NCBI GenBank assembly: GCA_035259345.1
Contig: DATFWK010000069.1
Location: 1-24,328, forward strand
Reading direction: 5' to 3'
Length of the DNA stretch: 24,328 nucleotides
From: DATFWK01 sp035259345
GTDB taxonomy: Bacteria; Actinomycetota; Thermoleophilia; Miltoncostaeales; Miltoncostaeaceae
Shown: positions 8,615 through 14,814 of the stretch, in pieces
Layout of the letters: every line of letters starts with the position of its first letter
Position numbering within the stretch: the stretch's first letter is position 1
Position numbers and translations under genes: made by a program
Notes under the pieces: generated by a model
Told to the model about the DNA's origin: nothing
Databases searched by the model: none
What the model saw: the letters and a program-made list of their open reading frames with translations, nothing else

Positions 8615-10035
8615 ACGGCGCCCGGTCCGCGGGCCGGCCTGACGAGCTCCCCCGCCGTGGGGTCCCAACGCCAGTCGTCGCCAGGCGTGACGTGGGTGCC
8701 GCCGATCCAGCGGTCGATGCCGAGCAGCTCGACCCGGTCGGCCTCGCCGCGCAGCACGCGCTCCCCGTGTGACGTCAGGCGAAGCGGGAGGCGGGCGAAG
8801 AGCTGGTTGTCGCCCAGCGGGGGCGGCGGTGGGAGTGGGTCTCCGGCGTCGGTCTCGACCAGACGGTTCGAGCCCTGCCCGAGCGCGGCGAGGCTGCGGT
8901 GGAACCAGGTGTCGCCGAGGAAGGGCGCCTCCTCCAGTCGCTGGGCGGCGACGAAGGCGGCGGGAGGCGTGCGGGCGCCGCCGGCGATCGCCGCGAGCGC
9001 GCGCCGCTCCGTTCCCGAGAGGCCGTCCCCCGGCGCCGGCAGCTCGTCCAGCAAACGCCGCAGCGCGGGAGCGAGAAACGGGAGCTCGGGCGTCTCCCGC
9101 GTCGCCCATCCGGCCAGCGCCGTGGGGTCCGGCGCCCGGAACGCCGACCAGGCGGCCGCCGCCGCGCCGAGCGCCGCGGGGTCCGCCGGCCGGCGCGCCG
9201 GCCAGAGGGTCTCGAGCTCGCCGGCCGTCAGCTCGCCGAGCCCGTGGAAGGAGGGCCTGCCCGGGAAGGAGCCGACCACGATCAGCTCGGGCGCGGCCTC
9301 TTCCTGCTGGGCCAGCGCGAGCGCGTCGAGCAGCTGGAGCTGGTCGTAGAGGTCGTGCTCGAACCAGAGCACGACCTGCAGGCCGTCGCGGAGCGCCTCC
9401 AGCAGCTGACGGTCTCGCCGCTCGAGCGATGCGCGCAGCGCCTGCGGACTGCCCCAGCCGCAGTCGGCCAGGAAGCCGGCGCGCGACCTGAGCAGCTCGT
9501 GCCGCGGCAGCGCCGGGACCGGTCCCTCGTGGAGGACGTCCTGCCATGGCAGCACGGCGCCGCCGAGCGCGGTCCGGCGGAGGGTGTTGCCGGCGCTCTC
9601 GCCGTTCGTGACGTGCAGCAGCGACGGCCGCGTCGACGGGGCGCGGCCGCGGCGGGCGAGATAGGCCGCGCCGCACGTGCAGTGGTCGAGTGAGGTGCAG
9701 GCGCAGCCGACGACGCGGGCGAGCTCGTCGCGCATCCTCCGGAGCGCGCCGATGCGCGCGTCGATCTCGTCGATCTTCACCGCCATCCGCACCCGCAGGG
9801 CGTCCGAGGGGGCGGCGGAGCGGGCCGCCGCGCGCAGGTACTCGGCGATCTCGGCCAGCGTGAAGCCGACCGCCTGGGCCTCCTTGATCGCGCGCAGGAA
9901 CCGCACCGTCTCCTCGTCGTAGCGCCGGTGCCCGCTCGGCGTTCGCTCCGGCGCCGGCAGCAACCCGCGCCGCTCGTAGTAGCGGAGCGTCTCGACGTTC
10001 ACCCCTGCGCGCTCCGCGACCTCGCCGACCCTCAT
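8611..10035 (-). CDS. MerR-family regulator fused to a DUF1835 protein
   Basis: 474 residues in one frame. Residues 1-70 are a MerR winged helix-turn-helix (MRVGEVAERAGVNVETLRYY, then GLLPAPERTPSGHRRYDEE). Residues 78-110 form the dimerisation helix. Residues 111-121 are a cysteine cluster, CACTSLDHCTC, resembling the metal loop of mercury MerR (which also has VCAC followed by another Cys). The Cys that MerR supplies in the preceding helix is absent (Ser77/Asp78 region). After a short linker (ARRGRAPSTRPS) the chain continues as a DUF1835-type protein from residue 139 (LLHVTNGESAGNTLR, WQDVLHEGPVP), with VLWFEHDLYDQLQLLDAL at 222-239 and a winged-helix-like C-terminus ending DRWIGGTHVTPGDDWRW. 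DUF1835 function is unknown to me. No ATG/GTG/TTG occurs at the junction, though CTG codons 139-140 could begin MLHVTNG. The start ATG is preceded by a leaderless mer-like promoter. Confidence 0.88.
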   Translation of the reverse strand: MRVGEVAERAGVNVETLRYYERRGLLPAPERTPSGHRRYDEETVRFLRAIKEAQAVGFTLAEIAEYLRAAARSAAPSDALRVRMAVKIDEIDARIGALRRMRDELARVVGCACTSLDHCTCGAAYLARRGRAPSTRPSLLHVTNGESAGNTLRRTALGGAVLPWQDVLHEGPVPALPRHELLRSRAGFLADCGWGSPQALRASLERRDRQLLEALRDGLQVVLWFEHDLYDQLQLLDALALAQQEEAAPELIVVGSFPGRPSFHGLGELTAGELETLWPARRPADPAALGAAAAAWSAFRAPDPTALAGWATRETPELPFLAPALRRLLDELPAPGDGLSGTERRALAAIAGGARTPPAAFVAAQRLEEAPFLGDTWFHRSLAALGQGSNRLVETDAGDPLPPPPPLGDNQLFARLPLRLTSHGERVLRGEADRVELLGIDRWIGGTHVTPGDDWRWDPTAGELVRPARGPGAV

Positions 10036-10042
10036 GCCGTGG

Positions 10043-10074
10043 ACTCTAGACCCGTACCTGGGTACGGAATGCAA
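10043..10074 (-). promoter_or_regulatory. MerR-type promoter and operator of the MerR-DUF1835 gene
   Basis: On the minus strand: -35 TTGCAT (10074-10069), a 20-base spacer, -10 TAGAGT (10048-10043), then 7 bases to the ATG. A perfect inverted repeat, CCGTACC-N2-GGTACGG (10052-10067), sits in the spacer. Over-long 19-20 base spacers holding a central dyad are the hallmark of MerR-controlled promoters. The CCGTAC-N4-GTACGG half-sites equal those I recall for the Tn501/Tn21 mer operator. The 7-base gap puts transcription start at or next to the ATG, so the mRNA is probably leaderless and autoregulated. Confidence 0.75.
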
Positions 10075-10276
10075 CCCGCTGCCATCATCGACAGGCCGGC
10101 CGGGCGTCACCGGCCCTGCTGACGCGCTCGAGAGGCTGAAACGCCGGAATCGTGGTATTGGCAGATCAGACATCACCACGTCGCCTCGAGGCTCGGCCGG
10201 AAAGGACGAGGGAGCTGCCAGAGACGAGTGACAGCACGCCGCTCGCCGCCGGCCTCGGGTCGCCGGACGCACGCCG
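10075..10276. other. Intergenic region between MerR-DUF1835 and MFS genes
   Basis: No gene is seen. It contains a GC hairpin GGCCGG (10094-10099) / CCGGCC (10110-10115) and an inverted pair CGTGGT (10151-10156) / ACCACG (10175-10180) with an 18-base spacer that holds the most AT-rich part of the gap. No good -35/-10 pair for the MFS gene could be placed and no T-run follows either hairpin, so a terminator or operator role is unproven. Confidence 0.35.
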
Positions 10277-11755
10277 ATGACGGGCGGCGGCGCAGCGCGG
10301 AGGACGGCCGGGCTCGTCGGGTCGCTCCTCGGCAGGGCGACGGCCGCGGGCACGCAGGCGCTCGAGCACCGGCTGGGCGGCGCCCAGCGGACGCGCGTCG
10401 TCGTCCTGCTCGCGGCGGTGCTCGGCCTGGCAGGCGCCGACGTGGCGACGGTGGGCGCGTCGGCGACGCAGCTGCGGGACGCGCTCCACATCACGAACAC
10501 CGACATCGGCCTGCTCGTCGCCGTCTCGTCGCTCGTCGGCGCGGCCGCGAGCCTGCCGGCCGGCGCGCTCGCCGACCGGGTCCCGCGCACCCGGGTGCTC
10601 GGCCTGGCGATCGTCCTCTGGGGCGGGGCGATGATCTGGAGCGCGACGGTCTCGAGCTTCGGGATGCTGCTCGTGGCCCGGCTCGCGCTCGGGGCCGTCA
10701 CCGCGGTGGCCGGGCCCTTCATCGCCTCGCTCGTCGGCGACTACTTCCTGGCATCCGAGCGCGGGCGCATCTACGGCTTCATCCTCTCGGGCGAGCTCAT
10801 CGGCGCGGGCATCGGCTTCGCCGTGACGGGCGACATCGCGGCCCTCTCCTGGCGCGCCGCCTTCGTCGCCCTCGCGATCCCCGCGTTCGTCCTCGCCTGG
10901 CTGATCTGGCGGCTGCCGGAGCCGGCCCGTGGCGGCCAGGAGCCGCTCATCGCCGAGGGAGCCGAGCCCGAGGCGGAGGCGGCGGACGAGCTGCGGCACG
11001 GGACCGCCGCGCAGCAGCTCGCCCGCGACAAGGGGATCCAGCCGCACGAGGAGCTCGTCCTGACGGAGGACCCGGCCCACATGGGCCTGCTCGCGGCGAT
11101 CCGGTACATCCTTCGGATCAGGACCAACGTCGTCCTCATCCTCTCGAGCGCCTTCGGCTACTACTTCCTCGCGGGCGTGCAGACGTTCGGCGTCGAGTTC
11201 ACGACGCACCAGTACCGGATCAACCAGGCGTTCGCGAACGGCCTCCTGCTCGTCGTCGGCGCCGGTGCCATCGTCGGCGTACTCGCCGGCGGCACGATCG
11301 GCGACCTCCTGCTGGGGCACCGGGTGCTCAACGGGCGCATCCTGGTGAGCGCCGTCTCCGCCGCGGCCGCCGCGATCCTCTTCCTCCCGGCGATCTTCAC
11401 GCGCAGCGCGACGACCGCGGCGCTCTACCTCGTCTTCGCCGCGCTCGCCATCTCGGCGCAGAACCCGCCCCTGGACGCGGCGCGGCTCGACATCATGCCG
11501 CCGCTCCTCTGGGGGCGGGCCGAGGGGGTACGCACCTTCCTGCGAACATCGGCGCAGGCGCTGGCCCCGCTCCTCTTCGGGGCCATCTCCGACTACGTCT
11601 TCGGCGGCGGCCGGAGCGGCCTGCAGTGGACGTTCGCCGTCATGGTGCTCCCTCTCGCGCTGAGCGCCTACTTCCTGTTCAGGGGGCTCTGGACCTACCC
11701 GCGCGACGTCGCGACCGCGGCGGAGACCGCCGCCAGGTCGCGTGCGGCCGTGTGA
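10277..11755 (+). CDS. Major facilitator superfamily transporter
   Basis: 492 residues, a 12-helix MFS permease in the inner membrane. After a ~40-residue polar N-terminus the first helix is RVVVLLAAVLGLAGADVATV. The loop 2-3 motif A appears as AGALADRVPRTRVLGLA. SERGRIYGFILSGELIGAGIGF marks helix 5, and ALSWRAAFVALAIPAFVLAWLIWRL helix 6. A charged central loop (about 210-260, rich in Glu and Asp) separates the two bundles. The second half includes GYYFLAGVQTFGVEF, LLLVVGAGAIVGVLAGG and WGRAEGVRTFLRTSAQALAPLLFG. The substrate is unknown; organic anion, sugar-phosphate or drug carriers all look like this. The frame has a TGA at 10226 and its first start is ATG 10277, with no clear ribosome-binding site. 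It is divergent from the MerR fusion, which may or may not control it. Confidence 0.92.
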   Translation: MTGGGAARRTAGLVGSLLGRATAAGTQALEHRLGGAQRTRVVVLLAAVLGLAGADVATVGASATQLRDALHITNTDIGLLVAVSSLVGAAASLPAGALADRVPRTRVLGLAIVLWGGAMIWSATVSSFGMLLVARLALGAVTAVAGPFIASLVGDYFLASERGRIYGFILSGELIGAGIGFAVTGDIAALSWRAAFVALAIPAFVLAWLIWRLPEPARGGQEPLIAEGAEPEAEAADELRHGTAAQQLARDKGIQPHEELVLTEDPAHMGLLAAIRYILRIRTNVVLILSSAFGYYFLAGVQTFGVEFTTHQYRINQAFANGLLLVVGAGAIVGVLAGGTIGDLLLGHRVLNGRILVSAVSAAAAAILFLPAIFTRSATTAALYLVFAALAISAQNPPLDAARLDIMPPLLWGRAEGVRTFLRTSAQALAPLLFGAISDYVFGGGRSGLQWTFAVMVLPLALSAYFLFRGLWTYPRDVATAAETAARSRAAV

Positions 11756-11783
11756 GGGCCGACGCGACCCGGCGGCCGGCGCC

Positions 11784-12206
11784 CTAGCCCAGGTCCGTCC
11801 GCTGGACCAGGCGGAAGCTGTTGCCCGAGGGGTCGCGGAACCCGCAGTCGATCCCGTAGGGGCGCTCGGTCGGCTCCTCGGTGAACTCGACGCCGCGGTC
11901 CTTCAGCTCCTTGTAGGTCCCGCGGCAGTCGTCGGTCGAGAAGAAGAGCCCGCCCGTGACCCCCTTCGCCATCAGGTTGCCGAGCTGCTTCCTGGTGTCG
12001 GGGTCGAGCACGGGCCCGTCGGGGGACATCAGCACGAAGGCGACGTCCCGCTGGCGGGGCGGCCCGACCGTCAGCCAGCGGAAGTTGCCCATCTCGGGCA
12101 CGGTGACGTCCTCGCGGACCTCCATGCCGAGCTTGTCCGTGTAGAAGGCGAGCGCCTCGTCCTGGTCGTGGACCCACACGTTGACGTGGGTGAACTGCTT
12201 GAGCAT
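11784..12206 (-). CDS. VOC (glyoxalase/bleomycin-resistance) family protein
   Basis: 140 residues, one VOC domain of two beta-alpha-beta-beta-beta units. The first unit opens FTHVNVWVHDQDEALAFYTDKLG, with His7 the likely first metal ligand. The second is GVTGGLFFSTDDCRGTYKEL followed by GIDCGFRDPSGNSFRLVQ, the usual DPxGN turn. The conserved Glu near the end of many glyoxalases is replaced by Arg132 or Gln135, so the metal site may be altered. Function is not determinable; members include antibiotic-binding proteins, glyoxalase-like lyases and isomerases. The ATG at 12206 has AAGGAG seven bases upstream. The gene follows an AraC regulator on the same strand, a common pairing, and converges on the MFS gene with 28 bases between stops. 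Confidence 0.92.
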   Translation of the reverse strand: MLKQFTHVNVWVHDQDEALAFYTDKLGMEVREDVTVPEMGNFRWLTVGPPRQRDVAFVLMSPDGPVLDPDTRKQLGNLMAKGVTGGLFFSTDDCRGTYKELKDRGVEFTEEPTERPYGIDCGFRDPSGNSFRLVQRTDLG

Positions 12207-12385
12207 CGCCGGTCTCCTTGTCGAGTGTCGCCGGCGACGTTAGCCCTGGAGGGCGCTCCGGTCTTCTCGAAAACCGCGGTTCAGGGAATCCTGCCCACGA
12301 GGTTCGGGCGCCTGTCGGTTATCGAGGTTTACGGCAGTGCCAACCGGGAAGCGGTCCGCCCAGGCGGTGGCGCAGCCTCGCCGCT

Positions 12386-12412
12386 CGGTCGTACTTGCAC
12401 TCAAGTGGACCG
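12386..12412. repeat. Extended dyad, possible regulator-binding site or hairpin
   Basis: CGGTC-gt-ACTTG-cact-CAAGT-g-GACCG: five plus five paired bases on each side, with a small 2x1 internal mismatch and a 4-base loop. It lies 180 bases upstream of the VOC start. No T-run follows, so a terminator is unlikely. Confidence 0.5.
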
Positions 12413-12422
12413 GGCCCCAATC

Positions 12423-12496
12423 GCGTCACGAGGGGTTGACGAGAGGGCCGAGCCACCCAGCCTGGGTCCCACGAAGCAGCCAGCCCCTCGTGACGC
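12423..12496. repeat. Perfect 13-bp inverted repeat enclosing smaller dyads
   Basis: GCGTCACGAGGGG (12423-12435) is the exact reverse complement of CCCCTCGTGACGC (12484-12496). The 48-base interior holds GGC-CGA-GCC (12447-12455 approximately) and ACCCAG-C-CTGGGT (12455-12467). A transcript of either strand could fold into a closed stem with internal hairpins. It could be a structured RNA, a protein target or a remnant of a small mobile element; sequence alone does not decide. Confidence 0.6.
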
Positions 12497-12546
12497 CGAC
12501 CGCCGAGGTCTGGCGACCGGGACCGCCGAGCCATGGTGATGCCAAC

Positions 12547-12972
12547 CTACGGTTGTGTCGCCCCGCTTTGCCTCACAGCCGGGGGACGCGTGAAGGCGCG
12601 CAGCACGCACGTGGGGATCATCGCCCTGTCCCCGGCCGGCGGGTGCGAGGCGCGATAGGCAGTCGGCGAGCAGCCGAACGTCCGCCCGAAGGCCGTCGTG
12701 AACGAGCCGACGCTCGTGAGCCCGACGTTCATGCAGACTTCGGCGACGGTCCGGTCCGTGGTGCGAAGGAGCGCGGCGGCGCGCTCCATGCGCCGGCTCA
12801 TCAGGTACTGGTGCGGCGTCTCGCCGAAGGCCCGGCGGAACTCACGGCTGAAGTGCGCCGGCGAGAGGCGCGCGGCGCGGGCGATGGACGGCACGTCGAG
12901 CGGCGTGCGGTAGCGCGCGTCGATCAGGTCCTTGGCGCGTAAGAGGTGCCGTGCCGGCGGTACGAACGCCAT
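12547..12972 (-). CDS. AraC-family transcriptional regulator, DNA-binding domain only
   Basis: 141 residues, essentially one AraC/XylS double helix-turn-helix domain without a separate sensor domain. The first HTH is LDVPSIARAARLSPAHFSREFRRAFGETPHQYL (25-57). The second, TVAEVCMNVGLTSVGSFTTAFGRTFGCSPTAYR (75-107), contains the family signature. The C-terminal tail (MIPTCVLRAFTRPP) is of the kind seen in short AraC proteins encoded next to VOC proteins, which suggests it controls the VOC gene. The ATG at 12972 is preferred over a TTG at 13002, because a GATACT -10 lies six bases before the ATG. recO ends just upstream on the same strand. Confidence 0.92.
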   Translation of the reverse strand: MAFVPPARHLLRAKDLIDARYRTPLDVPSIARAARLSPAHFSREFRRAFGETPHQYLMSRRMERAAALLRTTDRTVAEVCMNVGLTSVGSFTTAFGRTFGCSPTAYRASHPPAGDRAMIPTCVLRAFTRPPAVRQSGATQP

Positions 12973-12978
12973 GGCCCG

Positions 12979-12984
12979 AGTATC
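12979..12984 (-). promoter_or_regulatory. -10 element for a leaderless araC-type mRNA
   Basis: GATACT on the minus strand is followed by six bases and then the ATG at 12972, so transcription would start at or beside the start codon. No strong -35 is visible (TGAGTT at 17 bases is poor). Confidence 0.45.
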
Positions 12985-13003
12985 CCACCTCGGGCTGCGC
13001 AAC

Positions 13004-13732
13004 TCAGAGCGGCGCGGCGGAGCGAAGCACGACGCCGAGGTGCTCCCGGAGCACCAGGCCGACCACCCGCTCGACGCCCCCCTCGGCCTCCGGCGGGCAG
13101 ACGGCGGCGGCCTCAGCTAGCGGCCGGCCGACCAGCCCGGCGAGCGCGGCGAGCGTCGCGGGGTCGAGCGGCTCGCCGGCCCGGGCGCAGTCCGGGCACA
13201 GCGCCCCGCCGGCCGGCGCGCTGAAGCCGACGAGCGGGCCCTCGGCGCCGCACCCGATGCACCCGCCGAGGCGCGGGAAGAGGCCGGCCAGCACCAGCAG
13301 CTTGCACTGGGTCCCGAGCACGATCGGGTCGAGGCGCGGCGGCCGCGTGCGGGGCGGGGCCCCGGCCAGCTCGCTGAGCGAGCGGCACACGAGGTTGAAG
13401 GCCCCCTCGTTGGGCTCGTGCTCGATGAGGACGCGCATCGCGCTCTCCAGCACGCAGCCGGCCGCGCGGAGCCTGTAGCCCTCCACCCACAGGCCGGCGT
13501 TGGCGTCGGTCACGTGCGCCTGGCGCACCTGGTGCAGCTCGCCGCGGCCCTCGGCGAGGCCCAGGTGCACGCGCACGCCCGGCTGCAGGCGGCCGCCGAG
13601 GCGCGAGCCTGCCTTGCGCGTGCCCTTCGCGATCGCGGACACCCTTCCGCGCTCGCGCGTCAGGAGCGTCAGCACGCTGTCCGCCTCGCCGTAGCGGATG
13701 GAGCGGAGGACGATCGCGTCCGTCTCGTACAT
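13004..13732 (-). CDS. recO: DNA repair/recombination mediator RecO
   Basis: 242 residues, the normal length. RecO anneals single strands and, with RecR (and RecF), loads RecA at gaps. The N-terminal OB fold begins MYETDAIVLRSIRYGEADSVLTLLTRERGR (1-30), followed by AIAKGTRKAGSRLGGRLQPG. The helical C-terminal part carries a four-Cys zinc site: C158 and C161 (GGCIGCG) with C179 and C182 (LCPDC). The ATG at 13732 is only eight bases from the divergent glutaredoxin ATG. glyQ, its usual downstream neighbour in several lineages, lies 5 kb further along on the same strand. Confidence 0.96.
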   Translation of the reverse strand: MYETDAIVLRSIRYGEADSVLTLLTRERGRVSAIAKGTRKAGSRLGGRLQPGVRVHLGLAEGRGELHQVRQAHVTDANAGLWVEGYRLRAAGCVLESAMRVLIEHEPNEGAFNLVCRSLSELAGAPPRTRPPRLDPIVLGTQCKLLVLAGLFPRLGGCIGCGAEGPLVGFSAPAGGALCPDCARAGEPLDPATLAALAGLVGRPLAEAAAVCPPEAEGGVERVVGLVLREHLGVVLRSAAPL

Positions 13733-13735
13733 ACT
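13730..13735 (+). promoter_or_regulatory. Possible -10 element for a leaderless glutaredoxin mRNA
   Basis: CATACT is followed by five bases and the ATG at 13741, a spacing expected for a leaderless transcript. The element overlaps the recO start codon, so any grx promoter must lie inside recO. The -35 is weak. Confidence 0.4.
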
Positions 13736-13740
13736 CGGCT

Positions 13741-14013
13741 ATGGTGACGGAAATGCCGGAAATCATCGTCTACACCAGCGAGCCGTGCTCGTTCTGCACC
13801 CGCGCGAAGCGGCTTCTGGAGAAGAAGGGCGTGACGTTCCGGGAGATCTTCATCCGTCGCGACGACTGGGAGGCGCGGGCCAGGATCGCCGAGATCACCG
13901 GTCACTACACGGTGCCGCAGGTGATCGTCGACGGCACGCCCATCGGCGGCTGGGACGACCTGGCCGCGCTCGAGCGGGCGGGCCGCCTCGACGAGATCCT
14001 CCTCGCCGCGTAG
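13741..14013 (+). CDS. Glutaredoxin
   Basis: 90 residues, a single thioredoxin-fold glutaredoxin of the GrxC type. The dithiol active site is C16-S-F-C19 in EPCSFCTRAKRLL. TVPQV supplies the cis-proline (P59), and the GGWDDL turn (69-74) is the glutathione-binding end of the fold. It would reduce disulfides or glutathionylated proteins; since most Actinobacteria lack glutathione, another thiol or a mycoredoxin-like role is possible. The ATG at 13741 is favoured by a -10 element five bases upstream; ATG 13753 would give an 86-residue protein closer to the usual start. A hydrolase gene follows after 24 bases. Confidence 0.95.
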   Translation: MVTEMPEIIVYTSEPCSFCTRAKRLLEKKGVTFREIFIRRDDWEARARIAEITGHYTVPQVIVDGTPIGGWDDLAALERAGRLDEILLAA

Positions 14014-14025
14014 CCGGGGCCCCGG
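14014..14025. repeat. GC palindrome between glutaredoxin and hydrolase genes
   Basis: CCGGGGCCCCGG is a perfect 12-base palindrome directly after the glutaredoxin stop. It has no loop or T-run, so a terminator is unlikely; it may be chance in GC-rich DNA. Confidence 0.3.
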
Positions 14026-14037
14026 ACCCCGGACGCG

Positions 14038-14811
14038 ATGCGGCTCGATGTGCACGCATGGGGAGCGCCGGACGCCCCGCCCGTCGTCTGCCTGCACGGC
14101 GTGACCGGCCACGGCGGGCGCTTCCGCGACCTGGCGGCCGACCACCTCCCCGCTCGCCGCGTGCTCGCGCCGGACCTGCGCGGTCACGGCGCCTCCGGGT
14201 GGGACCCGCCCTGGGACATCCCGACGCACCTCGCCGACGTGATCGAGACCCTGGACGCGGCCGGCCTCGGGGAGCGGCCGCTCGACTTCGTCGGCTTCAG
14301 CTTCGGGGGGCGGCTGACGCTCGAGCTGGCCGCGCGCGAGCCGAACCGGGTCCGGCGGATGGCGCTGGTCGACCCGGCGATCCAGATCCCGCCGCCGAAG
14401 GCGCGTGAGTTCGCCGACGCCACCCGGCCGGACGTCCCGTTCCGAAGCGTGGACGAGGCCGTCGCCCGCAGGATCCAGTTCGCGCCCGCCGGCGACCGGC
14501 GGATGATCGAGGCGGACGCGCGGGAAGCACTCGTCGCCGGCGAGGACGGCCTTTTGCGCTATCGCTACTCGGCGAGCGCGGTCATCGCCGCGTACGGGGA
14601 GATGGCCCACGAGCCGCCGCCGGTGGCCAGGGTGCCCATCCTGCTCGTGCGGGCCGAGACCGGCATCGTCGAGGACGCCCATGAGGCCCTGCTCCGCGAG
14701 GCCGCCGGCACGCTGCTCGAGGTCCTCCGCGTGCCGTGCGGGCACTCGGTGCTCTGGGAGGCCTACGAGGCGACGGGCGCCGCCGTGGCGGCCTTCCTCG
14801 GCCGCCCCTGA
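14038..14811 (+). CDS. Alpha/beta-fold hydrolase
   Basis: 257 residues, a single-domain alpha/beta hydrolase, probably cytoplasmic. The oxyanion-hole motif is LHGVTGHGG (19-27), the strand-4 motif DLRGHGASG is at 46-54, and the nucleophile elbow GFSFGG has Ser88. The catalytic His is H236 in CGHSVLWE. The acid is less clear: E207 or D213 in VRAETGIVED stands where most members have Asp after strand 7. The substrate cannot be predicted; esterases, lactonases and C-C hydrolases share this layout. It is probably co-transcribed with the glutaredoxin gene. The stop lies three bases from the convergent cupin gene. Confidence 0.92.
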   Translation: MRLDVHAWGAPDAPPVVCLHGVTGHGGRFRDLAADHLPARRVLAPDLRGHGASGWDPPWDIPTHLADVIETLDAAGLGERPLDFVGFSFGGRLTLELAAREPNRVRRMALVDPAIQIPPPKAREFADATRPDVPFRSVDEAVARRIQFAPAGDRRMIEADAREALVAGEDGLLRYRYSASAVIAAYGEMAHEPPPVARVPILLVRAETGIVEDAHEALLREAAGTLLEVLRVPCGHSVLWEAYEATGAAVAAFLGRP

Positions 14812-14814
14812 GCC

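Larger units (their letters stand above)
12207..12546. other. Palindrome-rich intergenic region between AraC and VOC genes
   Basis: 340 bases without a supportable gene; the open frames here have poor composition and cross into neighbours as shadows. The region is less GC-rich than the coding sequence around it. It is unusually rich in dyads: AACCGCGGTT (12272-12281), the CGGTC/ACTTG dyad (12386-12412), the 13-bp inverted repeat (12423-12496) with ACCCAG-C-CTGGGT inside, and CAACC-TAC-GGTTG (12543-12555) overlapping the araC stop. It should contain the VOC promoter or AraC targets, but no confident hexamers were found. Confidence 0.5.

Noticed and set aside
10036..10722. Longer N-terminus for the MerR fusion
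   Set aside because: The extra 229 residues lack a domain, are antisense to the MFS gene, and would read through the mer-like promoter.
12207..12546. tRNA, CRISPR array or insertion-sequence ends in the hairpin-rich gap
   Set aside because: There is no tRNA anticodon/TPsiC pattern, no regularly spaced repeats, no transposase frame and no flanking target duplication that I could find.
14014..14025. GC palindrome as a terminator after the glutaredoxin gene
   Set aside because: There is no loop and no T-run, and the next gene starts 12 bases later on the same strand, so read-through is expected.
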